From NCBI RefSeq assembly GCF_003130705.1, contig NZ_CP021354.1:1302001-1366000 (forward strand): a DNA stretch of 64,000 nucleotides, in the 5' to 3' direction. This document shows, piece by piece, positions 19,281 to 27,445 of this stretch; position 1 is the first letter of the stretch, and the number at the start of each line of letters is the position of its first letter. Source of the stretch: Rhodococcus oxybenzonivorans. Its GTDB lineage: Bacteria > Actinomycetota > Actinomycetes > Mycobacteriales > Mycobacteriaceae. The translations under genes and the position numbers were made by a program. The notes beneath the pieces are model-generated. The model ran no database searches and was not told the DNA's origin. It worked only from the letters and a program-made list of their open reading frames with translations.

Positions 19281-19928
19281 TCATCGGACTCCTCGCGTGC
19301 GGAACTGGACGCTGATGCGTGGCCCCACCGGGCGGCTGCTCTTCGGTACGCAATGCTCCCAGGTGCGTTGGCAAGATCCACCCATCACCAGTAGGTCGCC
19401 GTGCCCGAGCGAGTACCGGATCGACTGCCCTCCACCGCGCGGCCGCAGCAACAGCGGTCGCGCGGTGCCGAGGGAGAGGATGGCCACCAACGTGTCCTCG
19501 GTGCGGCTACGGCCGGTGTCGTCGCCGTGCCAGGCCACGCTGTCGGAGCCGCCCCTGTAGAAGCAGAGGCCCGAGGTCACGAACTTTTCTCCCAGTTCAG
19601 GCAGGTAATGCGTGCTCAACGCCTCGCGCGCCGCGACCAGGAGCGGATCGGGAAGCGGCTCGTTCTCCCCGTAGAAGCGGACGAGACGCGGAACGTCGAC
19701 CACGCGGTCGTACATCTGTCTGCGCTCTGCCCGCCACGGAACGGTGTCGACGAGCTCGGTGAACAGCTCGTCGGAGCCCGTCATCCAGCCGGGGCGCACG
19801 TCGACCCACGCGCCGGCAGTGAGGGTCCGGCGAGTGACCGTCGATCCGAGTTCGCCCAGTTCGACACCTCCCGACGCGTCGTCGAACAGCGAAGCCTGGA
19901 GCGCGTACCGCGCATCCGCGGAAGTCAT
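19281..19928 (-). CDS. alkB: AlkB-family 2-oxoglutarate/Fe(II) DNA-repair dioxygenase
   Basis: This 215-residue dioxygenase repairs alkylated bases by oxidative dealkylation. It has the iron-binding HxD motif as 'WHGDD' (His134, Asp136), the distal His192 in 'RTWEHCVPK', and the 2-oxoglutarate-binding Arg204 and Arg210 in 'PRISVQFR'. The preceding 'MYDRVVDVPRLVRFYG' and 'FVTSGLCFYRGGSDSVAWH' match the actinobacterial AlkB subgroup (ALKBH2/3-like). Its stop lies 4 bp from the aroG stop (convergent). Between its start and the LysE gene lies a 78-bp near-palindrome. No adaptive-response (ada) gene is adjacent. Confidence 0.93.
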   Translation of the reverse strand: MTSADARYALQASLFDDASGGVELGELGSTVTRRTLTAGAWVDVRPGWMTGSDELFTELVDTVPWRAERRQMYDRVVDVPRLVRFYGENEPLPDPLLVAAREALSTHYLPELGEKFVTSGLCFYRGGSDSVAWHGDDTGRSRTEDTLVAILSLGTARPLLLRPRGGGQSIRYSLGHGDLLVMGGSCQRTWEHCVPKSSRPVGPRISVQFRTRGVR

Positions 19929-19993
19929 GCGGTCATACTACCTCGAGATTCGAACGTATGTTCCCCTCATTCTCGGGCGTAGTGATCACCGCT

Positions 19994-20071
19994 CAGACGC
20001 ACCCGATTTCTGTAGCTGCACTACTTTTCGGGCCCTAAAAGAAGTGCGGCTGCGAAGAAGCGGTGCGTCTG
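19994..20071. repeat. 78-bp near-palindrome centred on GGGCCC
   Basis: Two arms of about 39 bp are arranged symmetrically around GGGCCC (20030-20035). The outer 10 bp (CAGACGCACC and its complement) are perfect, the inner part (AGCTGCACTACTTTT against the complement of AAAAGAAGTGCGGCT) matches at most positions, and a 10-bp stretch between them has diverged. Overall about 32 of 42 positions agree when each arm is counted through the shared centre. It lies in the divergent alkB-lysE intergenic region and could be a MITE-like relic or a regulatory cruciform. Confidence 0.75.
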
Positions 20072-20114
20072 TGTACAAGAGCGCGGCACCGGTCCACCGA
20101 GGCCGGACTGGACG

Positions 20115-20798
20115 GTGACGGCGAGTGACGTTGGTGGGATCGTCACGACCATGATCGATTCGACGGCAATACTCGGGGTGGCGGCGATCGCGCTCGGATT
20201 GGTACTGACGCCGGGACCCAACATGCTGTACTTGGTCTCGCGCAGCATCACTCAGGGCCGAGGAGCAGGTTTGATATCGCTGGGCGGAGTCGCGATCGGA
20301 TTCTTGGTGTATCTGGCAGCGACGACGCTCGGGATTTCGGCGGTATTCTCTGCGGTTCCGCAGGCATACACGGCATTGAAACTGGCAGGTGCGTGTTACC
20401 TCGGCTGGCTGGCGTGGCAGGCGCTCCGGCCGGGCTCGGGTACACCGTTCGCCCCGAGGCAGACTCTGCCGCGCGATTCGCCGGCCCGTCTGTTCACGAT
20501 GGGACTCACTACGAACTTGCTCAATCCCAAAATCGCGGTGATGTACCTGGCGTTGATTCCGCAGTTCGTCGACTCCGACTCCGGACCGGTGTGGTCGCAA
20601 AGTCTGCTGCTGGGAAGTGTCCAGATTGTCGTCGCTGTGGTCGTCAATGCCGCAATCGTCTGCCTTGCAGCGTCTGTCGCCGGCTTCCTTCAGGGACGGC
20701 CACGGTGGATCCGCGCTCAGAAACTCATGATGGGCAGTGTGCTGGGTGGGCTCGCGGTACATCTTGCGTTCGATCGGGGTCGCCCCACGGTGGTCTGA
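20115..20798 (+). CDS. LysE/RhtB-family amino-acid exporter
   Basis: This ~227-residue membrane protein (215 if started at the ATG at 20151) has about six hydrophobic helices and the LysE/RhtB hallmarks 'GLVLTPGPNMLYLVSRSI' near the N-terminus, 'GAGLISLGGVAIGFLVYL', 'LKLAGACYLGWLAWQAL', and 'FTMGLTTNLLNPKIAVMYLALIPQFV'. The family exports amino acids (Lys, Thr, homoserine) or their analogues. The substrate is not predictable. The internal ATG gives a better match to the usual N-terminus ('MIDSTAILGVAAIALGLVLTPGP'). A 78-bp near-palindrome lies upstream, between this gene and alkB. Confidence 0.9.
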   Translation: MTASDVGGIVTTMIDSTAILGVAAIALGLVLTPGPNMLYLVSRSITQGRGAGLISLGGVAIGFLVYLAATTLGISAVFSAVPQAYTALKLAGACYLGWLAWQALRPGSGTPFAPRQTLPRDSPARLFTMGLTTNLLNPKIAVMYLALIPQFVDSDSGPVWSQSLLLGSVQIVVAVVVNAAIVCLAASVAGFLQGRPRWIRAQKLMMGSVLGGLAVHLAFDRGRPTVV

Positions 20799-20868
20799 CG
20801 TCCGTCGTACAACTCCCGCGGCGTCGTACTCGCTTCAACCTGTCGGTACCTCGCTATACCGTCGGAAC

Positions 20869-21294
20869 ATGGGATACGAATTTCAGGTCACCGTCGATTC
20901 GGAGAACCCTCACAGCCTCGCGAAGTGGTGGGCGCAGACGCTCGGTTGGGAGGTGGAGCCGAGCAATGAGGAATTCATCCGCGGACTGGTGCAGGCCGGT
21001 CACGCGAAAGAATCCGACACCATGATCTTCGAAGGTGTTCTCGTCTGGCGGGAGGGTGCCGCCATTCGGGATCCGGCACATTCGGAGCGGCCACGGGTGC
21101 TGTTCCAACTCGTTCCCGAGTCGAAGACGGTGAAGAACCGCCTGCATCTCGACCTGCGGGTGGGAGACGGGCGAGAAGACCTCGCCAGGGAACTCGAGGA
21201 ATCCGGCGCGAAGGTGCTCCACCGGGGACGGCAGGGTCCGAACGAGTGGATCACCATGGCCGATCCGGAGGGCAACGAGTTCTGCCTCGCCTGA
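20869..21294 (+). CDS. VOC-superfamily (glyoxalase-like) protein
   Basis: This 141-residue protein is a vicinal-oxygen-chelate-fold member of the 'glyoxalase-like domain' group: 'MGYEFQVTVDSENPHSLAKWWAQTLGWEVE' at the start and 'NRLHLDLRVGDGREDLARELEESGAKVLHRG' in the middle, ending 'WITMADPEGNEFCLA'. That beta-alpha-beta-beta-beta arrangement occurs twice in the fold. Members can be dioxygenases, lyases or antibiotic-binding proteins; this actinobacterial group is functionally undefined. ATG 20869 was chosen because the upstream extension overlaps the LysE gene and lacks homology-like sequence. It is followed by the opposite-strand AraC regulator. Confidence 0.82.
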   Translation: MGYEFQVTVDSENPHSLAKWWAQTLGWEVEPSNEEFIRGLVQAGHAKESDTMIFEGVLVWREGAAIRDPAHSERPRVLFQLVPESKTVKNRLHLDLRVGDGREDLARELEESGAKVLHRGRQGPNEWITMADPEGNEFCLA

Positions 21295-21356
21295 CCGAGC
21301 AGGCCGGGGACGCAATGGGCCGAAAACGCAGTGGGCCGAAAATGCAGTAGCCGAGG

Positions 21357-22388
21357 TCAGCGGTACGCGCTGGGAGTGGTGCCGGTCCACCGCTTGAAGG
21401 CGCGGCGGAATGCGCTGGGCTCGGAGAATCCCAGGCGTGCGGATAAATCGTCGACCGTCTCACCGCGTCGCAGACCCGCGACTGCGGCGTCGCGCAGAAT
21501 CTCCTCGCGGAGCTGGTTGAGCGAGGTGCCCTCCTGCCGCAGTAGTCGCCGTAGGTGGGGCACGCTGATCGACAGCATCTCCGCGATCTCCTCGGCGGTG
21601 GACGTGCGGCCCTTCATGCCCAATTCCAGCACCCGCCGCACCTGGGATGACGCCGTGCTGTCGTAGTCGCGCTCGGACATCAGCAACGTCGGCGATTCGC
21701 GGAGGTACTCCTCGAGCGTGTCCTCGGTCTGGATGATCGGCAGCCGCAGCACTGCATTGTCGAATTCGATTGCGGGAATGGCGCAGTCGAACGTGACGGG
21801 GACACCGAAGATGTGGTCGTAGTTTTCGGCGAGGCGTGGAAGCGGTGCGGGGTACGGCATGTCGACGGCGAGCAACCGGACGCGCTTACCCACCAGCCAC
21901 GCTGCGAACCGGTGCAGGAGAATGAGGAGGAAGTCGGTGGTGACACGCTCCGCCTCGAGCGACAACTGTGCGTCCTCGGCCGACTGGACCTTCGCGCCGG
22001 GACGGATATCGAGCGTCATGCGCGTTCCGCCGTGGTTGCCGGGGACGATGTGGAGAGCGGGAAGTGAGGGCAGCGCCCGGAGAATGTCTGCCATCCGCTC
22101 GAGCGCGGCAGAGAGGTCGGCGGTGTGGATCAACGCCAGACACACCAGCCGAAAGGTGCCGCGCGGCACCGGAGCCGGTCCGAGACCGAACAGTTCGTCG
22201 CCCGTGATCTGCCAGACCGCTTGCGTGAACGCGGTGACCTGGGTCGGTGTGAGCCTGGCCAATGGGTCCTGCAGCGATGTCGTCTTGATCCCTGCGACGG
22301 ATAATGCGGGGGAGAGGTCGACGCCACTGCGAGCCGACAGTTCCAGCGATCGCCGGACGAAGTCGGCGGGGATGGTGCGAGCAGTCAC
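21357..22388 (-). CDS. AraC-family regulator with AraC-type N-terminal domain
   Basis: This 343-residue regulator has an N-terminal 'Arabinose_bd'-like domain of the OruR/ArgR/GbuR type ('RRSLELSARSGVDLSPALSVAGI', 'GLGPAPVPRGTFRLVCLALIHTADL') and a C-terminal double helix-turn-helix ('TAEEIAEMLSISVPHLRRLLRQEG' and 'DDLSARLGFSEPSAFRRAFKRWTGTTPSAYR'). The start is GTG 22388, within the stop of the preceding aminotransferase gene (GTGA overlap, 22385-22388), so it is translationally coupled. The coupling suggests control of amino acid or keto acid metabolism in concert with that enzyme, or autoregulation; this is inference. Confidence 0.9.
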   Translation of the reverse strand: MTARTIPADFVRRSLELSARSGVDLSPALSVAGIKTTSLQDPLARLTPTQVTAFTQAVWQITGDELFGLGPAPVPRGTFRLVCLALIHTADLSAALERMADILRALPSLPALHIVPGNHGGTRMTLDIRPGAKVQSAEDAQLSLEAERVTTDFLLILLHRFAAWLVGKRVRLLAVDMPYPAPLPRLAENYDHIFGVPVTFDCAIPAIEFDNAVLRLPIIQTEDTLEEYLRESPTLLMSERDYDSTASSQVRRVLELGMKGRTSTAEEIAEMLSISVPHLRRLLRQEGTSLNQLREEILRDAAVAGLRRGETVDDLSARLGFSEPSAFRRAFKRWTGTTPSAYR

Positions 22389-23596
22389 GAGCCAGGCTTT
22401 CCGAGAGCCCGCAATCGCCGTGCGGCCTCGGCGAGCACGTGGTCCTGTTTGCAGAAGGCGAAGCGAACCAAAGGCTTCCACTGCTCGGGGTGGTCGGTGA
22501 ACACGCTGACCGGAACACCGGCGACACCGATCCGCGCCGGAAGATCGCGACAGAACTCGATACCGTCGTGCTCGCCGATCCCCGTGATGTCGGCGCAGAG
22601 GTAGTACGTGCCCCCGCCGGAACGGACTTCGAGGCCGGCCGCCACGAGAGCGTCGTAAAGAACGTCCCGCTTCGTTTGCAAGCTGTCGCGTAGTTGTGTC
22701 ACCCACTGTTGTTCGTGCGTCAGCGCGTGAGCCACCGCCGGCTGGAACGGGCCGCCGCCCACGAACGACATGTACTGCTTCGCGGTGCGCACGGCGTCGA
22801 TGAGTTCGGCGGGTCCGCATGCCCAGCCGATCTTCCAACCGGTGACGTTGAACGTCTTGGCGGCACTCGACACGCTGACCGTGCGTTCGTACATCCCGGG
22901 GAGGGTGGCGACGGCGGTATGGGTCCGGCCGTCGAAGACCAGGTGTTCGTAGACCTCGTCACTGAGGACCAGCAGGTCGTGCTCGCAGGCCAGGCGAGCG
23001 ATAGCCTCGAGTTCCTCGCGGGTGAACACCGTGCCGGTGGGATTGTGCGGTGTGTTGAGCACCAGCATCCGGGTCTTGCTCGTGACTGTATCGCGGAGTC
23101 CGTCGAGGTCGACGGCAAAGCTTTCGCCCGCGGGGACGAGGGGCACGGTGCGGCGCACCGCGCCCGCCAGTGCGACGGAGGCCGCATAGGAGTCGTAGTA
23201 CGGCTCGATCAACACCACCTCCTCGCCGGGCTCCACGAGACCGAGAATTGCCGCGCTGATCGCTTCCGTCGCGCCAACGGTGATCAGCACCTCCGAGTCC
23301 GGGTCGTGGTCGAGGCCATAGCGAGCCAGCCGGTCGGCGGCCACCGCACGCCGCAACACGGGCATTCCGGGCCCGGGTGGGTACTGGTTGAGGCCGTCGG
23401 CGATGGCCGCTCGCGCGGTGTCGAGCATCGACGACGGCCCGTCGGTATCGGGGAAACCCTGGCCGAGGTTGATGGCGCCGTGTTCCACCGCGAGGGCGGT
23501 CATCTCGGCGAAGATGGTCGACGCGAACGGCTGCAGTCGCGAGACGGTTCGATTACGCGGCGTAGCCGACAGGCGATTGCGCGGCGTTTCGGGCAT
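22385..23596 (-). CDS. class I/II PLP-dependent aminotransferase
   Basis: This 403-residue fold-type I aminotransferase resembles the DapC/YbdL/kynurenine-aminotransferase group: 'GAINLGQGFPDTDGPSSML', 'NQYPPGPGMPVLRRAVA', 'VGATEAISAAILGLVEPGEEVVLIEPYYDSY', 'NTPHNPTGTVFTREEL', 'LSDEVYEHLVFDG', and the PLP lysine in 'SSAAKTFNVTGWKIGW' (about residue 245). It transfers an amino group between an amino acid and a 2-oxoacid. Actinobacterial relatives are annotated as succinyldiaminopimelate or methionine aminotransferases. Its stop overlaps the AraC start. It is divergent from the ECF41 target gene at 23717. Confidence 0.9.
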   Translation of the reverse strand: MPETPRNRLSATPRNRTVSRLQPFASTIFAEMTALAVEHGAINLGQGFPDTDGPSSMLDTARAAIADGLNQYPPGPGMPVLRRAVAADRLARYGLDHDPDSEVLITVGATEAISAAILGLVEPGEEVVLIEPYYDSYAASVALAGAVRRTVPLVPAGESFAVDLDGLRDTVTSKTRMLVLNTPHNPTGTVFTREELEAIARLACEHDLLVLSDEVYEHLVFDGRTHTAVATLPGMYERTVSVSSAAKTFNVTGWKIGWACGPAELIDAVRTAKQYMSFVGGGPFQPAVAHALTHEQQWVTQLRDSLQTKRDVLYDALVAAGLEVRSGGGTYYLCADITGIGEHDGIEFCRDLPARIGVAGVPVSVFTDHPEQWKPLVRFAFCKQDHVLAEAARRLRALGKPGS

Positions 23597-23640
23597 TACT
23601 GCAGCGTAGTCGGTGTGCCACCGAACCTCGCACACGGCCG

Positions 23641-23667
23641 TGTCACGTTCTGCAGGGCTGTCTCGTC
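23641..23667 (+). promoter_or_regulatory. ECF41-type sigma promoter
   Basis: TGTCACG at 23641-23647 and CGTC at 23664-23667, spaced 16 bp, fit the ECF41 consensus (TGTCACA about 16 bp before CGTC). It lies 50 bp upstream of the carboxymuconolactone-decarboxylase-family gene, the usual ECF41 target. Confidence 0.7.
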
Positions 23668-23716
23668 TTCTCTGTAGACGGCGCGCGAAGGGCGCCCGGT
23701 GACGATGGAGGACACA

Positions 23717-24319
23717 ATGCCCCGCATTCCCGCAGTGGCCCCGGCTGACGCGAGCCCGTTGGTCAAGGTCGCGTACAAATTCGCTGCCCACAAGTTCGAC
23801 GAGGTCCCGGAGCCGTTCACCGTGCTCGCCCACCACCGCAAACTCTTCGTCGCCTCGGCCCGGCACGAGCTGGCGGTGCAGAAGGCGTCGACCGTGCTTC
23901 CGGCCAGTGTTCGGGAGCTGGCCGTGTACCGCGTCGCCTGGACGATCGGCTGCTCATGGTGCGTGGACTTCGGGACGATGCTGCAACGCCTCGACGGGCT
24001 GGACACGGCGAGGCTCGAAGACATCGGCAACTACGCCGACTCCCCGGCGTACAGCGAGGACGAACGTGCGGCCATCGCCTATGCCGACGCGATGACTGCG
24101 ACGCCCACGACGGTCACGGACGAACAGGTGGCCGACCTCGAACGCCGTTTCGGCAGGGACGGTGTCGTCGAACTGTCGTATCAGATCGGAATCGAAAACA
24201 TGCGGGCCCGGATGTATTCGGCACTGGGCATCACCGAACAGGGTTTCAGCACCGATTCGTGTCGGGTGCCGTGGGCCTCGAACGACGCCCAGGTCACGAA
24301 GGGTGGTCGGGAAGCCTGA
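23717..24319 (+). CDS. carboxymuconolactone decarboxylase-family protein (AhpD-like), ECF41 partner
   Basis: This 200-residue all-helical AhpD/CMD-family protein carries a redox-type CxxC in 'WTIGCSWCVDFG' (Cys79, Cys82) followed by the family's 'YADSPAYSEDERAAIAYADAMT' segment. Such genes ('COE': carboxymuconolactone decarboxylase, oxidoreductase or epimerase) are the standard neighbours and targets of ECF41 sigma factors. Here the sigma gene is convergent and overlaps the 3' end by 26 bp. An ECF41-like promoter lies 50 bp upstream. ATG 23717 has GATGGAGG before it. The substrate is unknown; a peroxidase-like or thiol-redox role is possible from the CxxC. Confidence 0.88.
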   Translation: MPRIPAVAPADASPLVKVAYKFAAHKFDEVPEPFTVLAHHRKLFVASARHELAVQKASTVLPASVRELAVYRVAWTIGCSWCVDFGTMLQRLDGLDTARLEDIGNYADSPAYSEDERAAIAYADAMTATPTTVTDEQVADLERRFGRDGVVELSYQIGIENMRARMYSALGITEQGFSTDSCRVPWASNDAQVTKGGREA

Positions 24320-25214
24320 TCCCGAGGAGCTTCTCCGGATTCGCGATGTCGTAGGCGGCGTAGACGAGTCCGTCCCGGACGGTGAACCCACCCACTCGCG
24401 GAGGCGAGCTGCGGTGGGTCCCGCCGCCGGCGATCCCGGCGCTGAAGAAGCCGAGCTGACCGTTGACCATGACCGGCTGCATGGTGGTGAAGGCGGCGGC
24501 GCCGTACTTTCGGATGAGGCCGAGATAGAAGCGAGCGAACTTGTCCGCTCCCCGGATGACGTTGACGGCGGTACTGGTTGTGCCGTTGGCGTCGCCGATG
24601 ACGAGGGCGTCGGGGTGCAGTGCCGACACCACCGCATCGATGTCGCCGGAGGCGAGGGCTCCGAGAAGTCGCTGCACCGCGCGGGAATGCTCCTCGTCCG
24701 GGACCGCGGGAGTGGTTGCTGCCGCGGCCTTACGGGCGCGGGACGCGAGCTGCCGCGCCGCCGGGACCGCGATCCCCAGCAGGTCTGCCACCTCATCGAA
24801 TGGCACCCCGAACCCGTCGTGGAGCACGAAGGCGACGCGTTGCTGCGGAGTGAGCGTGTCGAGCACGATCAACGCCGCCAGCCGGTTGTCTTCCTCCTGT
24901 ACGACCGCTTCGAGCGGATCCGGCTCCGCAGACGGTCCCAGCCCGGTGACTATGGGTTCTGGAAGCCACTGCCCGACATACTGTTCCCGCCGCACGGCGG
25001 CCGATCGCAGCCGATCGAGGCAGATTCTGCCGACCACGGTGGTCAGCCAGCTCCGGAGGTCCCGTATGCCGGTGGCATTCTCTTCGTCGAGTCGCAGCCA
25101 CGACTCCTGCACGGCATCCTCGGCGTCGCTGACACTGCCGGTCAGCCGATAAGCCACCGACAACAGATGCCGACGATGGCCCTCGAATTCGTCTACCAGC
25201 GTCGCTGACGGCAT
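24294..25214 (-). CDS. sigJ: ECF41 RNA polymerase sigma factor (SigJ-like) with SnoaL-like C-terminus
   Basis: This 306-residue extracytoplasmic-function sigma factor has region 2 ('YRLTGSVSDAEDAVQESWLRL', promoter -10 recognition) and region 4 ('LTPQQRVAFVLHDGFGVPFDEVADLLG'), then a ~110-residue SnoaL-like extension ('DIDAVVSALHPDALVIGD'). The linker 'WLPEP' and the C-terminal 'NPEKL' match the WLPEP and NPDKL motifs typical of ECF41 factors, where the extension modulates activity in place of an anti-sigma factor. ATG 25214 starts the conserved part. It converges on, and overlaps, the CMD-family gene it is expected to transcribe. No anti-sigma gene is present. Confidence 0.93.
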   Translation of the reverse strand: MPSATLVDEFEGHRRHLLSVAYRLTGSVSDAEDAVQESWLRLDEENATGIRDLRSWLTTVVGRICLDRLRSAAVRREQYVGQWLPEPIVTGLGPSAEPDPLEAVVQEEDNRLAALIVLDTLTPQQRVAFVLHDGFGVPFDEVADLLGIAVPAARQLASRARKAAAATTPAVPDEEHSRAVQRLLGALASGDIDAVVSALHPDALVIGDANGTTSTAVNVIRGADKFARFYLGLIRKYGAAAFTTMQPVMVNGQLGFFSAGIAGGGTHRSSPPRVGGFTVRDGLVYAAYDIANPEKLLGIRLPDHPS

Positions 25215-25328
25215 GCCGACATCGTACGTCCGATCCAGACATAAAATCCGTGGTGCGCGTAACCGTTGACCCTGGTGGGGGCACCGGACGTACTGTGGGA
25301 CAACCACACGACGTCAGGGAGTTCCGCC

Positions 25329-25358
25329 ATGTTCCAGTGTTGTAGCTGTCGCAGCTGA
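25329..25358 (+). CDS. cysteine-rich leader peptide
   Basis: A nine-codon ORF, MFQCCSCRS, with three Cys codons and a near-ideal Shine-Dalgarno (AGGGAG, 25316-25321) 7 bp before the ATG. It lies 136 bp upstream of the first gene of a sulfonate-type ABC importer and monooxygenase operon. Cys-rich leader ORFs are known in mycobacteria to give cysteine-responsive attenuation of sulfur genes. By analogy, stalling at the Cys codons when Cys-tRNA is low would raise expression of the downstream operon. It is too short for automatic callers. Confidence 0.8.
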   Translation: MFQCCSCRS

Positions 25359-25494
25359 CCTGGCTTTTCTGCACCCCTTCTCTTCGCAGGCACTACTCGA
25401 TCCAGCGGGACCGTCCCGGTCTCCGGTCGAACGGTGCGCATCACCCGACCCGCCACCCTTTCCGTGTGCGGGCATCACCCTGAGGAAGATCCCG

Positions 25495-26565
25495 ATGCTT
25501 CATCCACGTCTGGCGCGGACTCTGGCCGCCGCGGCCGCCCTGCTCACCTTCGCCGGCCTCACCGTCGCCTGCTCGAGCGACAAGACCGTCACGACCGCCG
25601 ACGGTAAGACCGTCCTGCGCTACGAGGGAACCACCGGCCAGGTCTCCTTCTCGGAATTGGCGGCCGACCTGGGTTACTACCAGAAGGTCGAGCTGAACTG
25701 GATCGGCGACAGCACCAGTGGGCCCCAGAGCATCCAGAACGCCGCAACGGGACAGACCGATTTCGGTGGGGCGTTCAACGGGGCGGTACTGAAGCTGGCC
25801 GCCGCGGATTCACCCGTCACCTCGGTCGTCGGTTACTACGGCTCCGACAAAGAGACGTTCAACGGATACTACGTGCTCGAGGACAGCCCGATTCGCACCG
25901 CCCGAGATCTCATCGGCAAGAAAGTCGGGATGAATACCCTCGGCGCGCACCACGAATTTCTGGTCCGTGAATGGCTGGCGCGAGAAGGGCTCACTCCGGA
26001 CGAGATCAAGCAGGTGGAGCTCACTGTCGTACCCCCGGTGAACACCGAACAGGCACTGCGACAGGGACAGATCGATGTCGGCACACTCGGGAGCGTGTTC
26101 CGCGACAAGGCCGTGGAGAAGGGCGGCATCCGCGCGCTGTTCACCGACGAGTCGATCTTCGGTTCGTTCACGTACGGCTCGCTGCTGTTCCGCAACGACT
26201 TCATCGCAAAGAACCAGGAGGCAGTGGCCGACTTCGTGCAGGGCACGGCCCGGGCGATCCGCTGGACGCAGACCACGCCCCGCGATCAGGTGATCGCGAA
26301 GTACAAGGAGATCATCACCGAGCGCGGACGCAACGAGAACACCGACCTCGTCGACTACTGGAGGTCGCCCGGTGTCGCCGGCCCCGGTGGAGTGATCACC
26401 GACAAGGAAATCCAGACCTGGATCGACTGGCTCGTGCGTAATGGAGAACTCGAGGACGGCAAGCTCACGCCGGCCGATGTGTACACGAACGAGTACAACC
26501 CCTACGCCAACGGCACGTATCCGGCGGACAGCGGTCCGGACGGGCAGGCCCTGGCCACGAAATGA
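25495..26565 (+). CDS. ABC transporter substrate-binding lipoprotein (SsuA/NitT/TauT type)
   Basis: This 356-residue periplasmic-type binding protein has an N-terminal signal (hydrophobic residues 8-24) ending at Cys26 in 'LTVACSSDK', a lipobox-like site for anchoring to the outer face of the membrane. The mature part resembles SsuA/TauA/NMT1: 'YYQKVELNWIGDSTSGPQSIQNAATGQTDFGGAFNGAV' region, 'DLIGKKVGMNTLGAHHEFLVREWL', and 'ALRQGQIDVGTLGSVF'. It is the first gene of a five-gene operon with ATPase, permease, FMN monooxygenase and MFS. The Cys leader upstream and the monooxygenase downstream point to an organosulfur ligand. ATG 25495 has AGGAAG upstream. Confidence 0.92.
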   Translation: MLHPRLARTLAAAAALLTFAGLTVACSSDKTVTTADGKTVLRYEGTTGQVSFSELAADLGYYQKVELNWIGDSTSGPQSIQNAATGQTDFGGAFNGAVLKLAAADSPVTSVVGYYGSDKETFNGYYVLEDSPIRTARDLIGKKVGMNTLGAHHEFLVREWLAREGLTPDEIKQVELTVVPPVNTEQALRQGQIDVGTLGSVFRDKAVEKGGIRALFTDESIFGSFTYGSLLFRNDFIAKNQEAVADFVQGTARAIRWTQTTPRDQVIAKYKEIITERGRNENTDLVDYWRSPGVAGPGGVITDKEIQTWIDWLVRNGELEDGKLTPADVYTNEYNPYANGTYPADSGPDGQALATK

Positions 26566-26608
26566 CAGTACCGAGCAGAACTGACGGAGAAGTATCGGAA
26601 GGACAGAC

Positions 26609-27445
26609 ATGAGCACGACCGCTTCGGACCGAGGTCAGGTCACACCCCCCAAACTCCGCCTCGAACACGTCACCAAACAATTCGACGTGCGTGGGACGAA
26701 GGACAAGTTCACCGCGATCGCAGACATCGCCATCGACCTCGCCGCCGGTGAGTTCCTCGTCCTCGTCGGACCCAGCGGTTGCGGAAAGTCGACGCTGCTG
26801 GACCTTCTCGGAGGTTTGAGCACACCGACCTCGGGCCGCATTCTCCTCGACGGAAAGCCGGTGACGGGGCCGGGACTCGACAGAGGCATCGTCTTCCAGC
26901 AGTACGCGCTTCTCCCATGGCGCACCGCGCGGCACAACATCGAGTTCGGGTTGGAAGCCAAGGGGCTGCCCAAGAAGGAGCGCCGAAGCCTCGCCGAGCA
27001 CTACCTCGAGTTGGTGGGCTTGCACGGCTTCGGTGACCGGTATCCGCACGAACTGTCCGGTGGGATGAAGCAGCGTGTCGCAATTGCCCGCAGCCTGGCC
27101 TTCGATCCCGAAGTGCTACTGATGGACGAGCCGTTCGCCGCCCTCGACGCGCAGACCCGCGAATCACTCCAGGACGAACTGCTGCGCATCTGGAAGGCAA
27201 CGGGAAAAACCATCCTGTTCATCACCCACGGCATCGACGAGGCCATCTACCTCGGGCAGCGGGTTGCGGTGTTGACCTCGCGACCCGGACGGGTGAAGAC
27301 GTTCGTCGACATCGACATCGACCGCAGCGGTGAGGACGTCCGATCCAACGAGCAGTTCCGGCAGTACCGGCACAAGATCTGGACGCTGTTGCACGGTGAA
27401 GTGGAGCGAGCACAGGTAATCGAGAAGGAGGAGGCTCATGTCTAG
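26609..27445 (+). CDS. ABC transporter ATPase (SsuB/TauB type)
   Basis: This 278-residue nitrate/sulfonate/taurine-type ABC ATPase has Walker A GPSGCGKST near residue 53, the Q-loop 'VFQQYALLPWRTARHNIEFGL', the signature 'LSGGMKQRVAIARSLAFDP', Walker B 'VLLMDEPFAALDA', and the H-loop 'ILFITHGIDEAIYLG'. The 'LLPWRT' Q-loop and 'MDEPFAALDAQTRE' are characteristic of SsuB/TauB. It powers uptake with the flanking binding protein and permease. The end overlaps the permease start by 8 bp, and the SD of the permease (GGAGGAGG) lies inside this gene, so the two are coupled. Confidence 0.95.
   Translation: MSTTASDRGQVTPPKLRLEHVTKQFDVRGTKDKFTAIADIAIDLAAGEFLVLVGPSGCGKSTLLDLLGGLSTPTSGRILLDGKPVTGPGLDRGIVFQQYALLPWRTARHNIEFGLEAKGLPKKERRSLAEHYLELVGLHGFGDRYPHELSGGMKQRVAIARSLAFDPEVLLMDEPFAALDAQTRESLQDELLRIWKATGKTILFITHGIDEAIYLGQRVAVLTSRPGRVKTFVDIDIDRSGEDVRSNEQFRQYRHKIWTLLHGEVERAQVIEKEEAHV

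Noticed and set aside
17981..19381. 466-codon antisense frame over the DAHP synthase gene
   Set aside because: It has no domain, and covers the leader and attenuator in the wrong direction; the plus-strand gene is unambiguous.
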